A DNA stretch of 64,000 nucleotides from Bacillus rhizoplanae (GTDB lineage Bacteria > Bacillota > Bacilli > Bacillales > Bacillaceae_G): positions 1 through 64,000 of the forward strand of contig NZ_CAKJTI010000011.1 in assembly GCF_917563915.1 (NCBI RefSeq). The letters are read 5' to 3'. Below the pieces are notes generated by a model that made no database searches, was not told the DNA's origin, and worked only from the letters and a program-made list of their open reading frames with translations. The position numbers and the translations under genes are program-made. Shown one piece after another: positions 1 through 8,292 of this stretch. The first letter of the stretch is position 1, and every line of letters begins with the position of its first letter.

Positions 1-30
1 TCTCAGTTCTATTGAATATTTATAAAGGTT

Positions 31-1824
31 GTGAATGCAATGATTGATTTTTCCTTTCTTCCCTTACATAAGGTTTGGAATTCCAGTTTTGATTGTATGA
101 TTCTCACTGATGAACAAGGAGAAATTCATTCTTTAAATCGATCTGCCGCACGTTTATTTTCATCAAGTCCAAGTAGCCTAATCGGAACTTCTATCCATGA
201 AATTTTCCCTTCAGAAGAATTTAAAAAAAGCTTTCAATTCAAAAAAGATAAGACAGGCATCTCACTTTCTCTTGGTACCCGACAGTTAATTGTAAATACT
301 TCAGTTATCCAAATCGATTCTGAAACTGTCTACTACCTTCTTAATCTTAAAGACAATACTCAGCTCCAACAATTGCAATATCAACTTCAACAAATGAATG
401 AAACCAGGCACTTATACGACGTAATATTAGATCAACTTGAAGAAGGAATCACTGCAATCGATCAACAAGGGAAAATTATATTTTACAATCGAAAAATGGG
501 GGAAATTGATACTGTTGAGCCTGCATCAGTACGAAATAAAAGAATAGTGGATACCTGGCCAATAGAGGAAAATTCCAGTACCCTTCTTACTGCTTTGAAC
601 ACAGGGAAGACACTCAGCCATCGAGAAAACCATTTTACTACCAATGGTAAATCGGTCACAACCCTTTCAAAAACTGTTCCGTTATTTCTAGGGAATAAAA
701 AGGTAGGAGCTTTAGAAATTGCAACAGATATTACAAAACAAAAACAATTAACTGAAACCATTTTTCAATTACAAAAACAAACAAAAGGAAATTCGGCTCC
801 TTCCAATTCTATGCTAGCTCGAAAAAACAATACAAGATTCCAATTTGATAACATTATATTTTCAAGCGAACAATTGAGACAGACAGTTGAACAAGCAAGG
901 AGAGCTGCGCGGTCTAATTCAAACGTCTTGATTTTCGGTGAGACTGGTACGGGAAAAGAATTATTTGCTCAAAGCATTCATAATGAAAGCCCGCGAAAAA
1001 ACAAGCCCTTTATAGCCCAAAATTGCGCAGCATTACCTGAATCTTTACTTGAAGGATTGTTATTCGGAACCAGTGTAGGGAGCTTTACTGGGGCGACAGA
1101 TAGAGCCGGACTATTTGAAGAAGCGCACGGAGGAACTTTATTGCTTGATGAGATTAATTCTATGGGAACAAACCTTCAAGCAAAGTTACTTCGTGTTTTA
1201 CAGGAAAGAAAACTTCAACGCTTAGGTTCATCTAAAGTTTTAGATATTGATGTACGAGTTATTACTACGATTAATGAAGATCCTCTTGAGGCTATTACCA
1301 ATGGAAAACTGCGAGAAGATCTTTATTATCGGTTAGGGGTAGTAAATATTGTAATTCCCCCCTTACGAAATAGAAAAGAAGATATCCCTACTTTAATAGA
1401 GTATTTCACTAACAAACATTCTACTGCCCTAGGTGTTAACGTCACAGGAGTTGATGAAGATGTTTATCAATTTTTCATGAACTATCAATGGCCAGGTAAT
1501 GTTAGACAATTGGAGCATTCGTTGGAGGGAGCTTTGAACTTGATTTACGATGAAAGTGCCATTTCATTTGAACATCTTTCTCCTACTTTTAAAAACAAAA
1601 TGATCCAGCAAGTCAATCAACCATATGCTCAAGAGCATTCGATTTTTTCCAAAAGCCTGCCGGAACAAATTGAGCATCTTGAACGAGTAATGATCGAACA
1701 AGCAATACATGAATCCAAAGGAAATATTACAAAAGCAAGTGAACAATTAGGAATTCCAAGACAAAATCTAAATTATAAAATCAAAAAATACAAAATTACC
1801 TATCTCAAAGGATCATTTCAATAA
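31..1824 (+). CDS. sigma-54-dependent transcriptional activator (PAS-AAA+-Fis)
   Basis: An enhancer-binding activator of the RocR/NtrC class that would open sigma-54 (SigL) promoters. It has two PAS-like sensor regions (about residues 15-110 and 128-240) and then the AAA+ core: Walker A GETGTGKE (303-310), sigma-54 contact loop GSFTGA (350-355, a normal variant of GAFTGA) and Walker B LLLDE (to 374). A Fis-type helix-turn-helix ends the protein (about 555-590, NITKASEQLGI). The first start is GTG at 31; ATG at 40 is better spaced from the AAAGG at 24-28. I see no -24/-12 promoter in the 130 bases downstream, so the target operon is probably upstream of the window. Such regulators in Bacillus usually control amino-acid or small-acid catabolism, but the ligand cannot be read from the sequence. 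Confidence 0.9.
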   Translation: MNAMIDFSFLPLHKVWNSSFDCMILTDEQGEIHSLNRSAARLFSSSPSSLIGTSIHEIFPSEEFKKSFQFKKDKTGISLSLGTRQLIVNTSVIQIDSETVYYLLNLKDNTQLQQLQYQLQQMNETRHLYDVILDQLEEGITAIDQQGKIIFYNRKMGEIDTVEPASVRNKRIVDTWPIEENSSTLLTALNTGKTLSHRENHFTTNGKSVTTLSKTVPLFLGNKKVGALEIATDITKQKQLTETIFQLQKQTKGNSAPSNSMLARKNNTRFQFDNIIFSSEQLRQTVEQARRAARSNSNVLIFGETGTGKELFAQSIHNESPRKNKPFIAQNCAALPESLLEGLLFGTSVGSFTGATDRAGLFEEAHGGTLLLDEINSMGTNLQAKLLRVLQERKLQRLGSSKVLDIDVRVITTINEDPLEAITNGKLREDLYYRLGVVNIVIPPLRNRKEDIPTLIEYFTNKHSTALGVNVTGVDEDVYQFFMNYQWPGNVRQLEHSLEGALNLIYDESAISFEHLSPTFKNKMIQQVNQPYAQEHSIFSKSLPEQIEHLERVMIEQAIHESKGNITKASEQLGIPRQNLNYKIKKYKITYLKGSFQ

Positions 1825-1956
1825 ATAGAAACCGTTTGCTTTCTATAAAAAATAAAGCAATAAAAAGGAAACTAGTATCCTTAATAGTTCATAATATAAA
1901 TAACAATGAATTTGTGTTAATATTATCAATATTCTTTATAAAAAAGGGGTATGAAA

Positions 1957-2475
1957 ATGAATGTTTCATTAGTAACACCTACACTTGCATTACAAAACGA
2001 ATACCTAAATTTCTATCAAGAATGGAAAGATAGCGGCGAAGATATGGTACCATGGGTCATTAGTAAAGACCCCTCAGACTTTCATGGAATGATTCAGTTT
2101 CTAGCAAGTTCAGAGAAAGGTGAAAATCTCCCTGAAGGTTGGGTACCTGATTCTACTTATTGGTTGGTTTCAGAAAATAAAAAAATTGTTGGTGCTGTGA
2201 ATATACGCCACCAATTAACAGAAAAATTATTGAATTGTGGTGGACATATTGGTTATGGCATTCGCCCTTCCGAAAGACAAAAAGGATACGCTACTACTCT
2301 GTTAGCTTTAGCATTAGAAAAAACGAAAGAATTAGGCGTTCGAAAAGCTCTTGTTGTCTGTGACGAAAGTAATGTCGGTTCTGAAAAAACCATTATCAAA
2401 AATGGCGGCATACCTGATTCAAACTATATTGAGGAAGATGGCAATGTTGTAAAAAGATTTTGGATTGAACTATAA
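1957..2475 (+). CDS. GNAT family N-acetyltransferase
   Basis: A 172-aa acetyltransferase of the Gcn5-related fold, moving an acetyl group from acetyl-CoA to an unknown amine. The central region GYGIRPSERQKGYAT carries the acetyl-CoA pyrophosphate loop (Q/R-x-x-G-x-A), followed by the usual helix and the VVCDESNVGS strand. An upstream ATG exists at 1951, but AAAGGGG at 1943-1949 is only one base from it and seven from ATG 1957, so 1957 is preferred. It stands alone between the sigma-54 regulator and a DinB-like gene on the same strand. The substrate is unknown. Confidence 0.85.
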   Translation: MNVSLVTPTLALQNEYLNFYQEWKDSGEDMVPWVISKDPSDFHGMIQFLASSEKGENLPEGWVPDSTYWLVSENKKIVGAVNIRHQLTEKLLNCGGHIGYGIRPSERQKGYATTLLALALEKTKELGVRKALVVCDESNVGSEKTIIKNGGIPDSNYIEEDGNVVKRFWIEL

Positions 2476-2532
2476 CACGCAAAGTAATAATACATTCCTT
2501 GTCTTACTAACTTGAAAAACGGAGGAACTAAC

Positions 2533-2976
2533 TTGTCTAAATTAGTATCTCAATTAGAAAGTATGATTTACGCTACATCAGAAAAAGTGCTCTCTCTTGT
2601 AAATATAGAACATAAACCTAATCCATCAAAATGGTCTAAAAAAGAAATATTAGGTCATCTATGTGATTCTGCAAGTGTGAACCATAAACGTTTTGTTGAT
2701 ATTCTCATTTCTAAAGAATCTATAACAATCCATGGCTATAATCAAGATTTATGGGTGAAAATACATAATTATCAGCATACATTTTCAACCGAAGAAATAC
2801 TAAATATATGGACTTCTTTAAACAAACGCATAGTCAATCTTCTCACCAATGTTACAGAAAAACAATGGAAGCTCCCATGTAAAACAGAAGATCAAAACAT
2901 AGTAACATTGGAGTGGCTAGTTACGGATTATATTGACCATATGAACCATCATTTCAAACAAATATTTGATGAATAA
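2533..2976 (+). CDS. DinB-like metal-binding four-helix protein
   Basis: A 147-aa protein of the DinB/DfsA-like superfamily, a four-helix bundle that binds a divalent metal through three histidines; many members are thiol transferases or have no known role. Visible signs are an early LGHLCDSA helix, which supplies the first histidine, and the C-terminal DYIDHMNHHFKQI motif that supplies the other two. The start is TTG at 2533, seven bases after GGAGG at 2521-2525; an in-frame TTG at 2512 has no ribosome site. A factor-independent terminator follows at about 3006-3039. Confidence 0.8.
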   Translation: MSKLVSQLESMIYATSEKVLSLVNIEHKPNPSKWSKKEILGHLCDSASVNHKRFVDILISKESITIHGYNQDLWVKIHNYQHTFSTEEILNIWTSLNKRIVNLLTNVTEKQWKLPCKTEDQNIVTLEWLVTDYIDHMNHHFKQIFDE

Positions 2977-3005
2977 CCCGAATAAAAAGATGAGTACGAA
3001 CAGAA

Positions 3006-3039
3006 AAAGATTTCAGCTTAGCACTGAAGTCTTTTTTTT
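3006..3039 (+). terminator. intrinsic terminator after DinB-like gene
   Basis: An 11-bp stem with G-T pairs (AAAGATTTCAG / CTGAAGTCTTT) is followed by eight T residues on the + strand. Confidence 0.7.
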
Positions 3040-3194
3040 CTTGCTTTATAAAATGTGTACAACTCATTTTCTACTTCAAACTGTACAGAAATCCTACTCG
3101 GATCAATGACTATAAACCCACCATCTACTGCTGTTAATTTATAATTTTTCACTACATCACATAGTACAACATAACTCAAATTAAATCGCCTTGA
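3018..3194 (-). pseudogene. C-terminal remnant of an unidentified protein
   Basis: On the minus strand an open frame of 58 codons runs from a TAG at 3195-3197 to a TAA at 3018-3020. It has no ATG and no ribosome site. The composition is protein-like (for example TAVDGGFIVIDPSRIS, then VQFEVENELYTFYKA), unlike the low-complexity frames around it. I read it as the tail of a gene whose 5' part has been lost. The family was not recognised. It overlaps the terminator of the gene on the other strand. Confidence 0.35.
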
Positions 3195-3252
3195 CTAGAA
3201 CTTATGTTCGATTATATAATTAAATTAATTCACTTGATAAAGGAGGGATGAT

Positions 3253-3708
3253 ATGAAAAGTTGGACAGAACAAATTATAATTCACACACCTATTGACCAT
3301 GTATTTTCGTATTTAAATGGTTCATTAACTCAAATGCAAAAATTAATGCCCCATGTCATAGAAAATACACCTGTAAAAGAAACAGAGGCAATTGTCGGAA
3401 GTATTTATCGCCAGAAATATAAAGAAGGCGACGAAATTCAAGGGTATGATGTTGAGACGCTTGACTATGTAAATACACCCGAACACAAAAAATTAAAAAT
3501 CGGATTTACTCTTGCTAATATGTTCGATATTACAGCTACATATGAATTAGAAAAAACAGATAAAGATCGAACATTATTTAAATATACTGCAACAAATAAA
3601 GCATTAACTGAACAAGCTGAGTTATTTATGAAATCTGCAACAAATCAAGTTGCTATTGACTTTGTCAACCGTGTAAAAAAGATTGCTGAATCTGAATACG
3701 ACGAGTAA
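3253..3708 (+). CDS. SRPBCC (START-like) domain protein
   Basis: A 151-aa protein with the helix-grip fold used to hold hydrophobic ligands (polyketide cyclase / AHSA1-like). It opens with the typical first strand (WTEQIIIHTPIDHVFSYL) and ends with a long C-terminal helix (QVAIDFVNRVKKIAES). AGGAGGG at 3241-3247 is well placed for ATG 3253. A VOC-family gene starts 43 bases downstream, so the two may be co-transcribed. The ligand cannot be predicted. Confidence 0.8.
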   Translation: MKSWTEQIIIHTPIDHVFSYLNGSLTQMQKLMPHVIENTPVKETEAIVGSIYRQKYKEGDEIQGYDVETLDYVNTPEHKKLKIGFTLANMFDITATYELEKTDKDRTLFKYTATNKALTEQAELFMKSATNQVAIDFVNRVKKIAESEYDE

Positions 3709-3751
3709 ACTAAGAACAATAATCAATAAAAAAATTAAAGGAGCGTTACAA

Positions 3752-4165
3752 ATGAAACAACAAGCCACTCCATACCTTACATTCAACGGCAATGCAAGAG
3801 AAGCATTAGAATACTATAAAGAAGTTTTTGAGGGAGAAATCGAAGGAATCCAAACGTTTGGCGATGCTGATTTTCCGACTCCACCAGAAGTTGATAACAG
3901 AATTATGCACGCTCGCTTTAGAAAAGACGGTTTATTCTTCATGGTTTCAGATGCATTTTTAGGTCAAACTATTGAAGCAGGAAATCATATTTCACTTGCT
4001 CTTGAATTAGATAACGAAGAAGAAATTCAAAAGGTTTACAATGCGCTAATCGGAAAAGGGACTATACTAATGGAACTACAAGATACATTCTGGGGAGCAA
4101 AATTCGCAAAAGTAAAAGATTGCTTCGGTGTAATTTGGGATCTGAACTATACAAAACCTCAATAA
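3752..4165 (+). CDS. VOC family protein, PhnB-like
   Basis: A 137-aa glyoxalase/dioxygenase-fold protein of the PhnB (3-demethylubiquinone-9 methyltransferase-like) subgroup. The N-terminus PYLTFNGNAREALEYYKEVF and the FFMVSDAF strand are typical, as is the end GVIWDLNY. The frame is open upstream to 3683, but AAAGGAG at 3737-3743 fixes the start at ATG 3752. Members of this family have diverse or unknown substrates. It closes the 3.2-4.2 kb gene pair and is followed by a strong terminator. Confidence 0.85.
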   Translation: MKQQATPYLTFNGNAREALEYYKEVFEGEIEGIQTFGDADFPTPPEVDNRIMHARFRKDGLFFMVSDAFLGQTIEAGNHISLALELDNEEEIQKVYNALIGKGTILMELQDTFWGAKFAKVKDCFGVIWDLNYTKPQ

Positions 4166-4175
4166 ATTTCATAAC

Positions 4176-4207
4176 AAAAAGGTGCTTGCATAAGAAGCAC
4201 CTTTTTT
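4176..4207 (+). terminator. intrinsic terminator after VOC gene
   Basis: A 12-bp stem AAAAAGGTGCTT / AAGCACCTTTTT with a 6-nt loop runs into a T run. Confidence 0.9.
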
Positions 4208-4284
4208 GTTATTTATTACAATCCGTTATTTTTCTTTATTCAAATTCCTTCGACTCAAACTTTTTAAAGGAATGACCTACTATA

Positions 4285-4380
4285 TTTATCCCGCATTAAC
4301 GGGCAGTAAAAGCCCAATTGGTTCAACTAACCATCAATGGGGAATAAAGACCCTCCCCACTGATGGAAGTTTCACTTTAT
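4285..4380 (+). mobile_element. bcr1 repeat, internally deleted copy (A)
   Basis: This 96-bp copy begins TTTATCCCGCATTAACGGGC and ends GGAAGTTTCACTTTAT, so both ends and the flanking TTTAT duplication are kept while about 55 bp of the middle are missing. The right TTTAT (4376-4380) contains, on the minus strand, the TAA stop of the VanW gene. bcr1 is a non-autonomous repeat of the B. cereus group. Confidence 0.85.
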
Positions 4381-5288
4381 CTTACAGCACGTACCTCTGC
4401 GATTAATTTCTGACCTTCTATGTACATCACAAGCTTAACTGGAGTATCATTTGGATTTTCAAATACTAAATCTAAATAAGGATACGCAATCGTTGCATCT
4501 CTACCTTTAGGTACATAGCCTACTTGTTTGGAATGTGTTGATCTCTCTACCATTGTTAACCCTGCTTGATCTGCAGCATTAAACAGTGTAGAAGAAGTTT
4601 GACATACACCACCGCCATATCCATCTACTAATTTACCATCTATAATCTCTTTTCCTAATTGGTACCCTTTATCAGGTGTTGTATCACCTATTAAAGCATT
4701 GAAGGAAAATCTATCTCCCTTTCCTAATACAACCCCATTGACAGTGCTTGCAGACAAACGAATATTTTCTATTCTACCACCAGTAGAACCTCCTAAATTC
4801 GTTTCATATCTTCCTAGAACTGCTCCATTGCCAGTTGCATCTTCTGGTTTTGCTACAGGCTTTTTCTCTACAATCGGCAGCTGATAAGAAGAATCCCACA
4901 ATCCTACATTCATCAATTGATCTATTAACTCTTTTTCCATTAATTCATAAGAAGGTTTCCCTTCTATCCATTTACCATCACTTGTCATACGAGAAGGAAC
5001 CATCTTTGTATCGATACTCTTTCCAAGTTCGCTAACAACCTTAGTAACTTCCTTTTTAAATTTCTTCTCATCTTCAAAATAACCTAAACTTGCTAAATCT
5101 AGTTTTTTTACTTCTTTTCCACTTCTTCCATCTACTAAACTTATACTTTTATTTACTTCTTCCTTCGCTTGTGCAACATTCTCACCTGCACCACTCACTA
5201 ATGTAACCTCACTAGCCTTCGGACTACATCCGCTAACTACGCCTATACATAGTGCCCCTAACATCAAACCTCGAACCTTATGTAACAA
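4377..5288 (-). CDS. VanW family lipoprotein
   Basis: A 303-aa exported lipoprotein. The signal peptide ends in lipobox VSGC (residues 18-21), so Cys21 would be lipidated and the protein held on the outer face of the membrane. The C-terminal half (about 150-300) is a VanW domain: NGVVLGKGDRFSFN, the conserved GYGGGVCQTSSTLFNAA block and the late strand pair DLVFENPNDTPVKL. VanW domains occur in cell-envelope proteins of Firmicutes; the biochemical role is not established. The start is TTG at 5288, preceded by AAAGGAGAG. The stop TAA lies inside the target-site duplication of bcr1 copy A. Confidence 0.88.
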   Translation of the reverse strand: MLHKVRGLMLGALCIGVVSGCSPKASEVTLVSGAGENVAQAKEEVNKSISLVDGRSGKEVKKLDLASLGYFEDEKKFKKEVTKVVSELGKSIDTKMVPSRMTSDGKWIEGKPSYELMEKELIDQLMNVGLWDSSYQLPIVEKKPVAKPEDATGNGAVLGRYETNLGGSTGGRIENIRLSASTVNGVVLGKGDRFSFNALIGDTTPDKGYQLGKEIIDGKLVDGYGGGVCQTSSTLFNAADQAGLTMVERSTHSKQVGYVPKGRDATIAYPYLDLVFENPNDTPVKLVMYIEGQKLIAEVRAVR

Positions 5289-5303
5289 TCTACTCTCTCC
5301 TTT

Positions 5304-5688
5304 TATTCTCTATCTATTTCTAACAAGTCTATGTATTATCACATTATTTCACAATATTACTTTTATTACATTATTACTACATTTCCGCCATATTTTAAAT
5401 TACTCTTTTCTTTCTTAAATGTCTATACATATTCCCTTAAAAAATTCTTAACTTTGTTAAAAATTTTATCCGCCCTTCTCTATCCAGTATATACCAACAG
5501 GTGCATTAGATACAATTTTTATCCATCAATATTTTACTATGTTGATAGTACGTATATTTGTAATGAATAACGACTCCTTTTAAGGATAGTTATAATAGCC
5601 ATACAGAAGGAAAAGGCAACCTATCATAATAGGTGTCCGCCGTGTCCGCCATCCACTCCCGCACATACAGTATGATGAATCCAACCAA
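5304..5688. other. intergenic region without a gene
   Basis: About 385 bases of AT-rich, T-biased sequence between the VanW gene and bcr1 copy B. A short direct repeat of GTGTCCGCC is present near 5632-5649. Open frames here have no ribosome site and no protein-like composition. It probably carries the VanW promoter, which I could not place with confidence. Confidence 0.5.
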
Positions 5689-5841
5689 TTTATCCCTCAT
5701 TAACGGGTGGTAAGACCCCACCTCAAGATTCAGAGAAAAACGAAGAAGATAGGTGGGAATAACTGTCCGTAAAAGCTCGATTAGTTCAACTAACCATCAG
5801 TGGGGGATGAAAAAACCCCACTGATGGAAATTTCACTTTAT
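5689..5841 (+). mobile_element. bcr1 repeat, full-length copy (B)
   Basis: A 153-bp copy flanked by TTTAT at 5689-5693 and 5837-5841. Internal hairpins are visible: CCATCAGTGGGG paired with CCCCACTGATGG, and the CACCTC...AGGTGG arm. The ribosome site of the next gene (CGGAGG, 5846-5851) starts five bases after the element ends. Confidence 0.9.
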
Positions 5842-5857
5842 AGAACGGAGGATGTCT

Positions 5858-6172
5858 ATGTATCCTTACAATCCATATAACCCTTATATCCCACAACAAT
5901 ACGATATACAACCACAATATGAACAATATATAGAACCTATGCAGCAATATGATCCATACGACCCAAATCGTCAATTTCAAATTCCCATCTCATTTCCAGG
6001 CAGTGGCAGCCGTGAGCTAGAACGCCGTGTAAATGAGCTAGAGAAAAGAGTAAACCAACTTCAACAAGTTGTAGAACGTCAATCACGCCGCTTAAATAGA
6101 CTAAATCAACGTCTACGCGTTGTTGAAAACAAATTAAACCTTTCATTTACACCATACGAAGATGGATTTTAA
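5858..6172 (+). CDS. Tyr/Pro-rich coiled-coil protein, unknown
   Basis: A 104-aa protein in two parts. Residues 1-45 are rich in Tyr, Pro, Gln and Asn with a repeated PYNPY/QYD pattern; residues about 52-95 form a clear heptad coiled coil (LERRVNELEKRVNQLQ and on). This layout resembles small spore-coat or exosporium-associated proteins of Bacillus, but that is inference. ATG 5858 is six bases after CGGAGG; the in-frame ATG at 5852 overlaps the ribosome site. bcr1 copy B ends just upstream, so any promoter must lie in or beyond the repeat. Confidence 0.75.
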   Translation: MYPYNPYNPYIPQQYDIQPQYEQYIEPMQQYDPYDPNRQFQIPISFPGSGSRELERRVNELEKRVNQLQQVVERQSRRLNRLNQRLRVVENKLNLSFTPYEDGF

Positions 6173-6190
6173 TATGTAAAACAAAAAAAA

Positions 6191-6222
6191 TAAGAAAGGA
6201 AGGGCCTCCCCTTCCTTTCTTA
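6191..6222. terminator. intrinsic terminator between coiled-coil and DUF3900 genes
   Basis: A 13-bp stem TAAGAAAGGAAGG / CCTTCCTTTCTTA with a short loop and A/T flanks; it could act in both directions. Confidence 0.8.
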
Positions 6223-6288
6223 AATTGACGAATGTTTTCTCCATCTCTATACTGAAAAGAGTTAATGAAACGAAACAAGGTGATAATC

Positions 6289-7380
6289 ATGGATTTTGAA
6301 ATCAATTTTCTTTCCTTTTACGTCGTACAAGTAGACGGACAAGGTGAACAAGCAGATAAACGTTATAAACATTTTCAAACGTTAGATACACAAGAATATG
6401 AAGACAGTTCACTAAAAGACTTTCTAGACGGCGAATTATTAAAAATCTCAAAACGAAAAGTAGACCGTCATCCCAAAAGTGAACAAGTCCCAACAAAAAT
6501 AGGCCGCTTTATCGTTGAAATTGGGCACGAATTAGATTCGAATCCGAACTACAACCTATTTAACCGCATTCGCTTTGCAGAAACGAAAGAAACATTCAAG
6601 GATGTAAATGAACCGCTCGTTTATACATATATTGATACAAGCGCTGTACGCGGCGGCGTATTTCTCGTTGCCCAAGCAAAGCTTCGCAAATACTTCGACG
6701 ATCCGTTCGTCTTTGTAATGAAATGTGACTTCGAACCAAAAGTCGCTTCTATTTCTGATGAAGCAACACTAATCCGAAACGTCGAAATGGCAATCACAAC
6801 CAAAAATATGAAGTCGATTCAATATCCATACATGCCAGAAGAAGGCATCGTAGAAGTAGGCGAATTAAAAATCCACCAAGCATCACATGCCCGCTACTTC
6901 GAAGACTTCTTGAAATTCGTAGAATACGAGCGTTCCATGCCAGAAATTATGAAAACACAAGTAATGGACATGGTATACGACCAAATTGAAGACGTTTTTG
7001 AAGAAGGTACAGAAGAACGAGAACAATTTGACCAAGCGATGGAAGTGTGGGCAGCGAGTCCACAGCGTGAAATTATGGAGCATTTCACAACAGAAGAAGT
7101 CATGGAAGCTACTGCACAAATTGTGGAGCACACCCCTGAGATAGAATTAAAGCTAAAGGCAGACCATATTTCTGTGAAAGCTTTGCTTGCGGATTTTGGA
7201 GACCAAATTCATATTGCGAAAGTTAATGATAAATATGTACTGATGATTGAGGCGGATTCGCTTACGTTCGAAAAAGGCTTCTCCCCTATTGAGTTTTTGA
7301 AACCTGATGAGTTAGAGAAGGTAGTAGAGCGGATTGGGAAGAAGCAGCAATATGGGTATGGTGCAGGAGAAGATGAATAA
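6289..7380 (+). CDS. DUF3900 domain protein
   Basis: A 363-aa cytoplasmic protein that I assign to DUF3900, a family seen mainly in the B. cereus group, from its N-terminus (MDFEINFLSFYVVQV) and length. It has no signal peptide, membrane segment or catalytic motif that I recognise. The middle (about residues 205-290) is strongly acidic and helical (QIEDVFEEGTEEREQFDQ). AAGGTGAT precedes ATG 6289; the frame is open to 6265 but without a ribosome site. Monocistronic by position. Function unknown. Confidence 0.75.
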   Translation: MDFEINFLSFYVVQVDGQGEQADKRYKHFQTLDTQEYEDSSLKDFLDGELLKISKRKVDRHPKSEQVPTKIGRFIVEIGHELDSNPNYNLFNRIRFAETKETFKDVNEPLVYTYIDTSAVRGGVFLVAQAKLRKYFDDPFVFVMKCDFEPKVASISDEATLIRNVEMAITTKNMKSIQYPYMPEEGIVEVGELKIHQASHARYFEDFLKFVEYERSMPEIMKTQVMDMVYDQIEDVFEEGTEEREQFDQAMEVWAASPQREIMEHFTTEEVMEATAQIVEHTPEIELKLKADHISVKALLADFGDQIHIAKVNDKYVLMIEADSLTFEKGFSPIEFLKPDELEKVVERIGKKQQYGYGAGEDE

Positions 7381-7452
7381 GTACCCTCAAGGAGATTTTA
7401 CCCATTAGTGACCAAAATATGCTCTTGAAGCTGTAGAAGGTTTCTTTATTAA

Positions 7453-7488
7453 TAAAAAAGAGTGCCTGTCATAAATACACGCACTCTC
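7453..7488 (-). terminator. intrinsic terminator, minus strand
   Basis: Stem AGAGTGC / GCACTCT with a 15-nt loop and a T-rich tail when read leftward. It would end transcripts from the decayed immunity region to its right. Confidence 0.55.
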
Positions 7489-7535
7489 TCCTCTTATAAT
7501 GTTTCTATTTCCAAATCAACTTCCTTTCCTATACC

Positions 7536-7742
7536 TTACATGTTCAACTCCGAATCCCATACTTCGACAAATTCAAAACCTTGCAAACCAATTTTTAAAA
7601 CTGTATTTCTAAATGCATCTGATACAAAAACAGCAGTAGGATGATTAATTTTGTTTATATATATTTTAAAAATTGTTTGATTTTGAACAATACTAGGAAT
7701 AAATGAAAATTTTTCACAACCTATTATTAAACCACTTGTCAA
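7536..7742 (-). pseudogene. C-terminal fragment of an Imm43/DUF1629-like immunity protein
   Basis: An open frame of 68 codons on the minus strand ends FRNTVLKIGLQGFEFVEVWDSEL. That closing pattern (a terminal hydrophobic helix, then GxEFxEVWDS) resembles the end of the DUF1629/Imm43-type immunity proteins. There is no usable start or ribosome site, and the frame begins inside the preceding immunity-gene remnant. I read it as the 3' end of a gene whose front is lost. The family call is tentative. Confidence 0.35.
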
Positions 7743-7886
7743 AATACAAACTCTTCATTAACATTAAATATTGGGTACCCCACCCTTCAGGCTCTGTATG
7801 ATATGATATTGTTGAAAAAAACTATGTAAAAAATCAGGATGTCCTGTTTCATAGAAAAATATATCTACTTTAAATCCTACTGCCAT
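7714..7886 (-). pseudogene. frameshifted, truncated Imm70-like immunity gene
   Basis: From ATG 7886 the minus strand reads MAVGFKVDIFFYETGHPDFLHSF, then hits a run of seven T at about 7813-7819. In the shifted frame the protein continues STISYHTEPEGWGTQY and stops at 7714-7716. The start and the SYH-EP-GWGTQY block match the immunity protein 70 family as I remember it (roughly 130 aa). The gene is therefore broken by a slip in the T run and has lost its C-terminal half. Such genes guard against LXG/WXG-type toxins. Confidence 0.45.
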
Positions 7887-7891
7887 TAATA

Positions 7892-8023
7892 TCAATCCTC
7901 TCGATTACATATTACCTCTGGTATTTCTTTAGACTTTTCTCTTATATTTCTTACAATATCAAATAAAGCGTCTTCAGGAACAATTTGTTCTGCCGTTTGA
8001 GAGTTACTTTGAAATTGTCCCAT
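7892..8023 (-). CDS. small ORF upstream of the Imm70-like remnant
   Basis: ATG 8023 on the minus strand opens a 43-codon frame (MGQFQSNSQTAEQIVPEDAL...) ending TGA at 7892, five bases before the Imm70-like start. AGAGGGG lies upstream. Other frames immediately upstream also look protein-like (for example KTFEQNLKDWIENYRG), so this may be the end of a longer decayed gene rather than a true small protein. Function unknown. Confidence 0.3.
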   Translation of the reverse strand: MGQFQSNSQTAEQIVPEDALFDIVRNIREKSKEIPEVICNRED

Positions 8024-8242
8024 CACTTGAATCCCCTCTATAGTTTTCTATCCAGTCTTTCAGATTTTGTTCGAAAGTTTTTGGACTTCTGCATAACTTG
8101 ATAAACTATGAAAATTATACCATATTAAAAATCGAGGATTTCATGCGAAATTTCTAATTATTGTATATTTCTTTTTTATACCGTCTTAAAGTCCTTAACT
8201 GCGCTGAATATGATAATCTCATTTCTAATTCAGAATAATTCT

Positions 8243-8277
8243 CCTTCATAGATTGAGTCATCATCTTTCTATGAAGG
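8243..8277 (-). terminator. inverted repeat after the glycosyltransferase operon
   Basis: A 10-bp perfect inverted repeat CCTTCATAGA / TCTATGAAGG with a 15-nt loop, 16 bases past the last operon gene. It lacks a clear T run, so termination is likely but not certain. Confidence 0.45.
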
Positions 8278-8292
8278 CATTAAATACAGATT

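Noticed and set aside
1836-2033. 65-codon frame overlapping the GNAT gene
   Set aside because: Out of frame with the clear GNAT start and its ribosome site.
5331-5570. 79-codon Tyr/Phe-rich frame
   Set aside because: Composition is explained by AT-rich sequence; no ribosome site.
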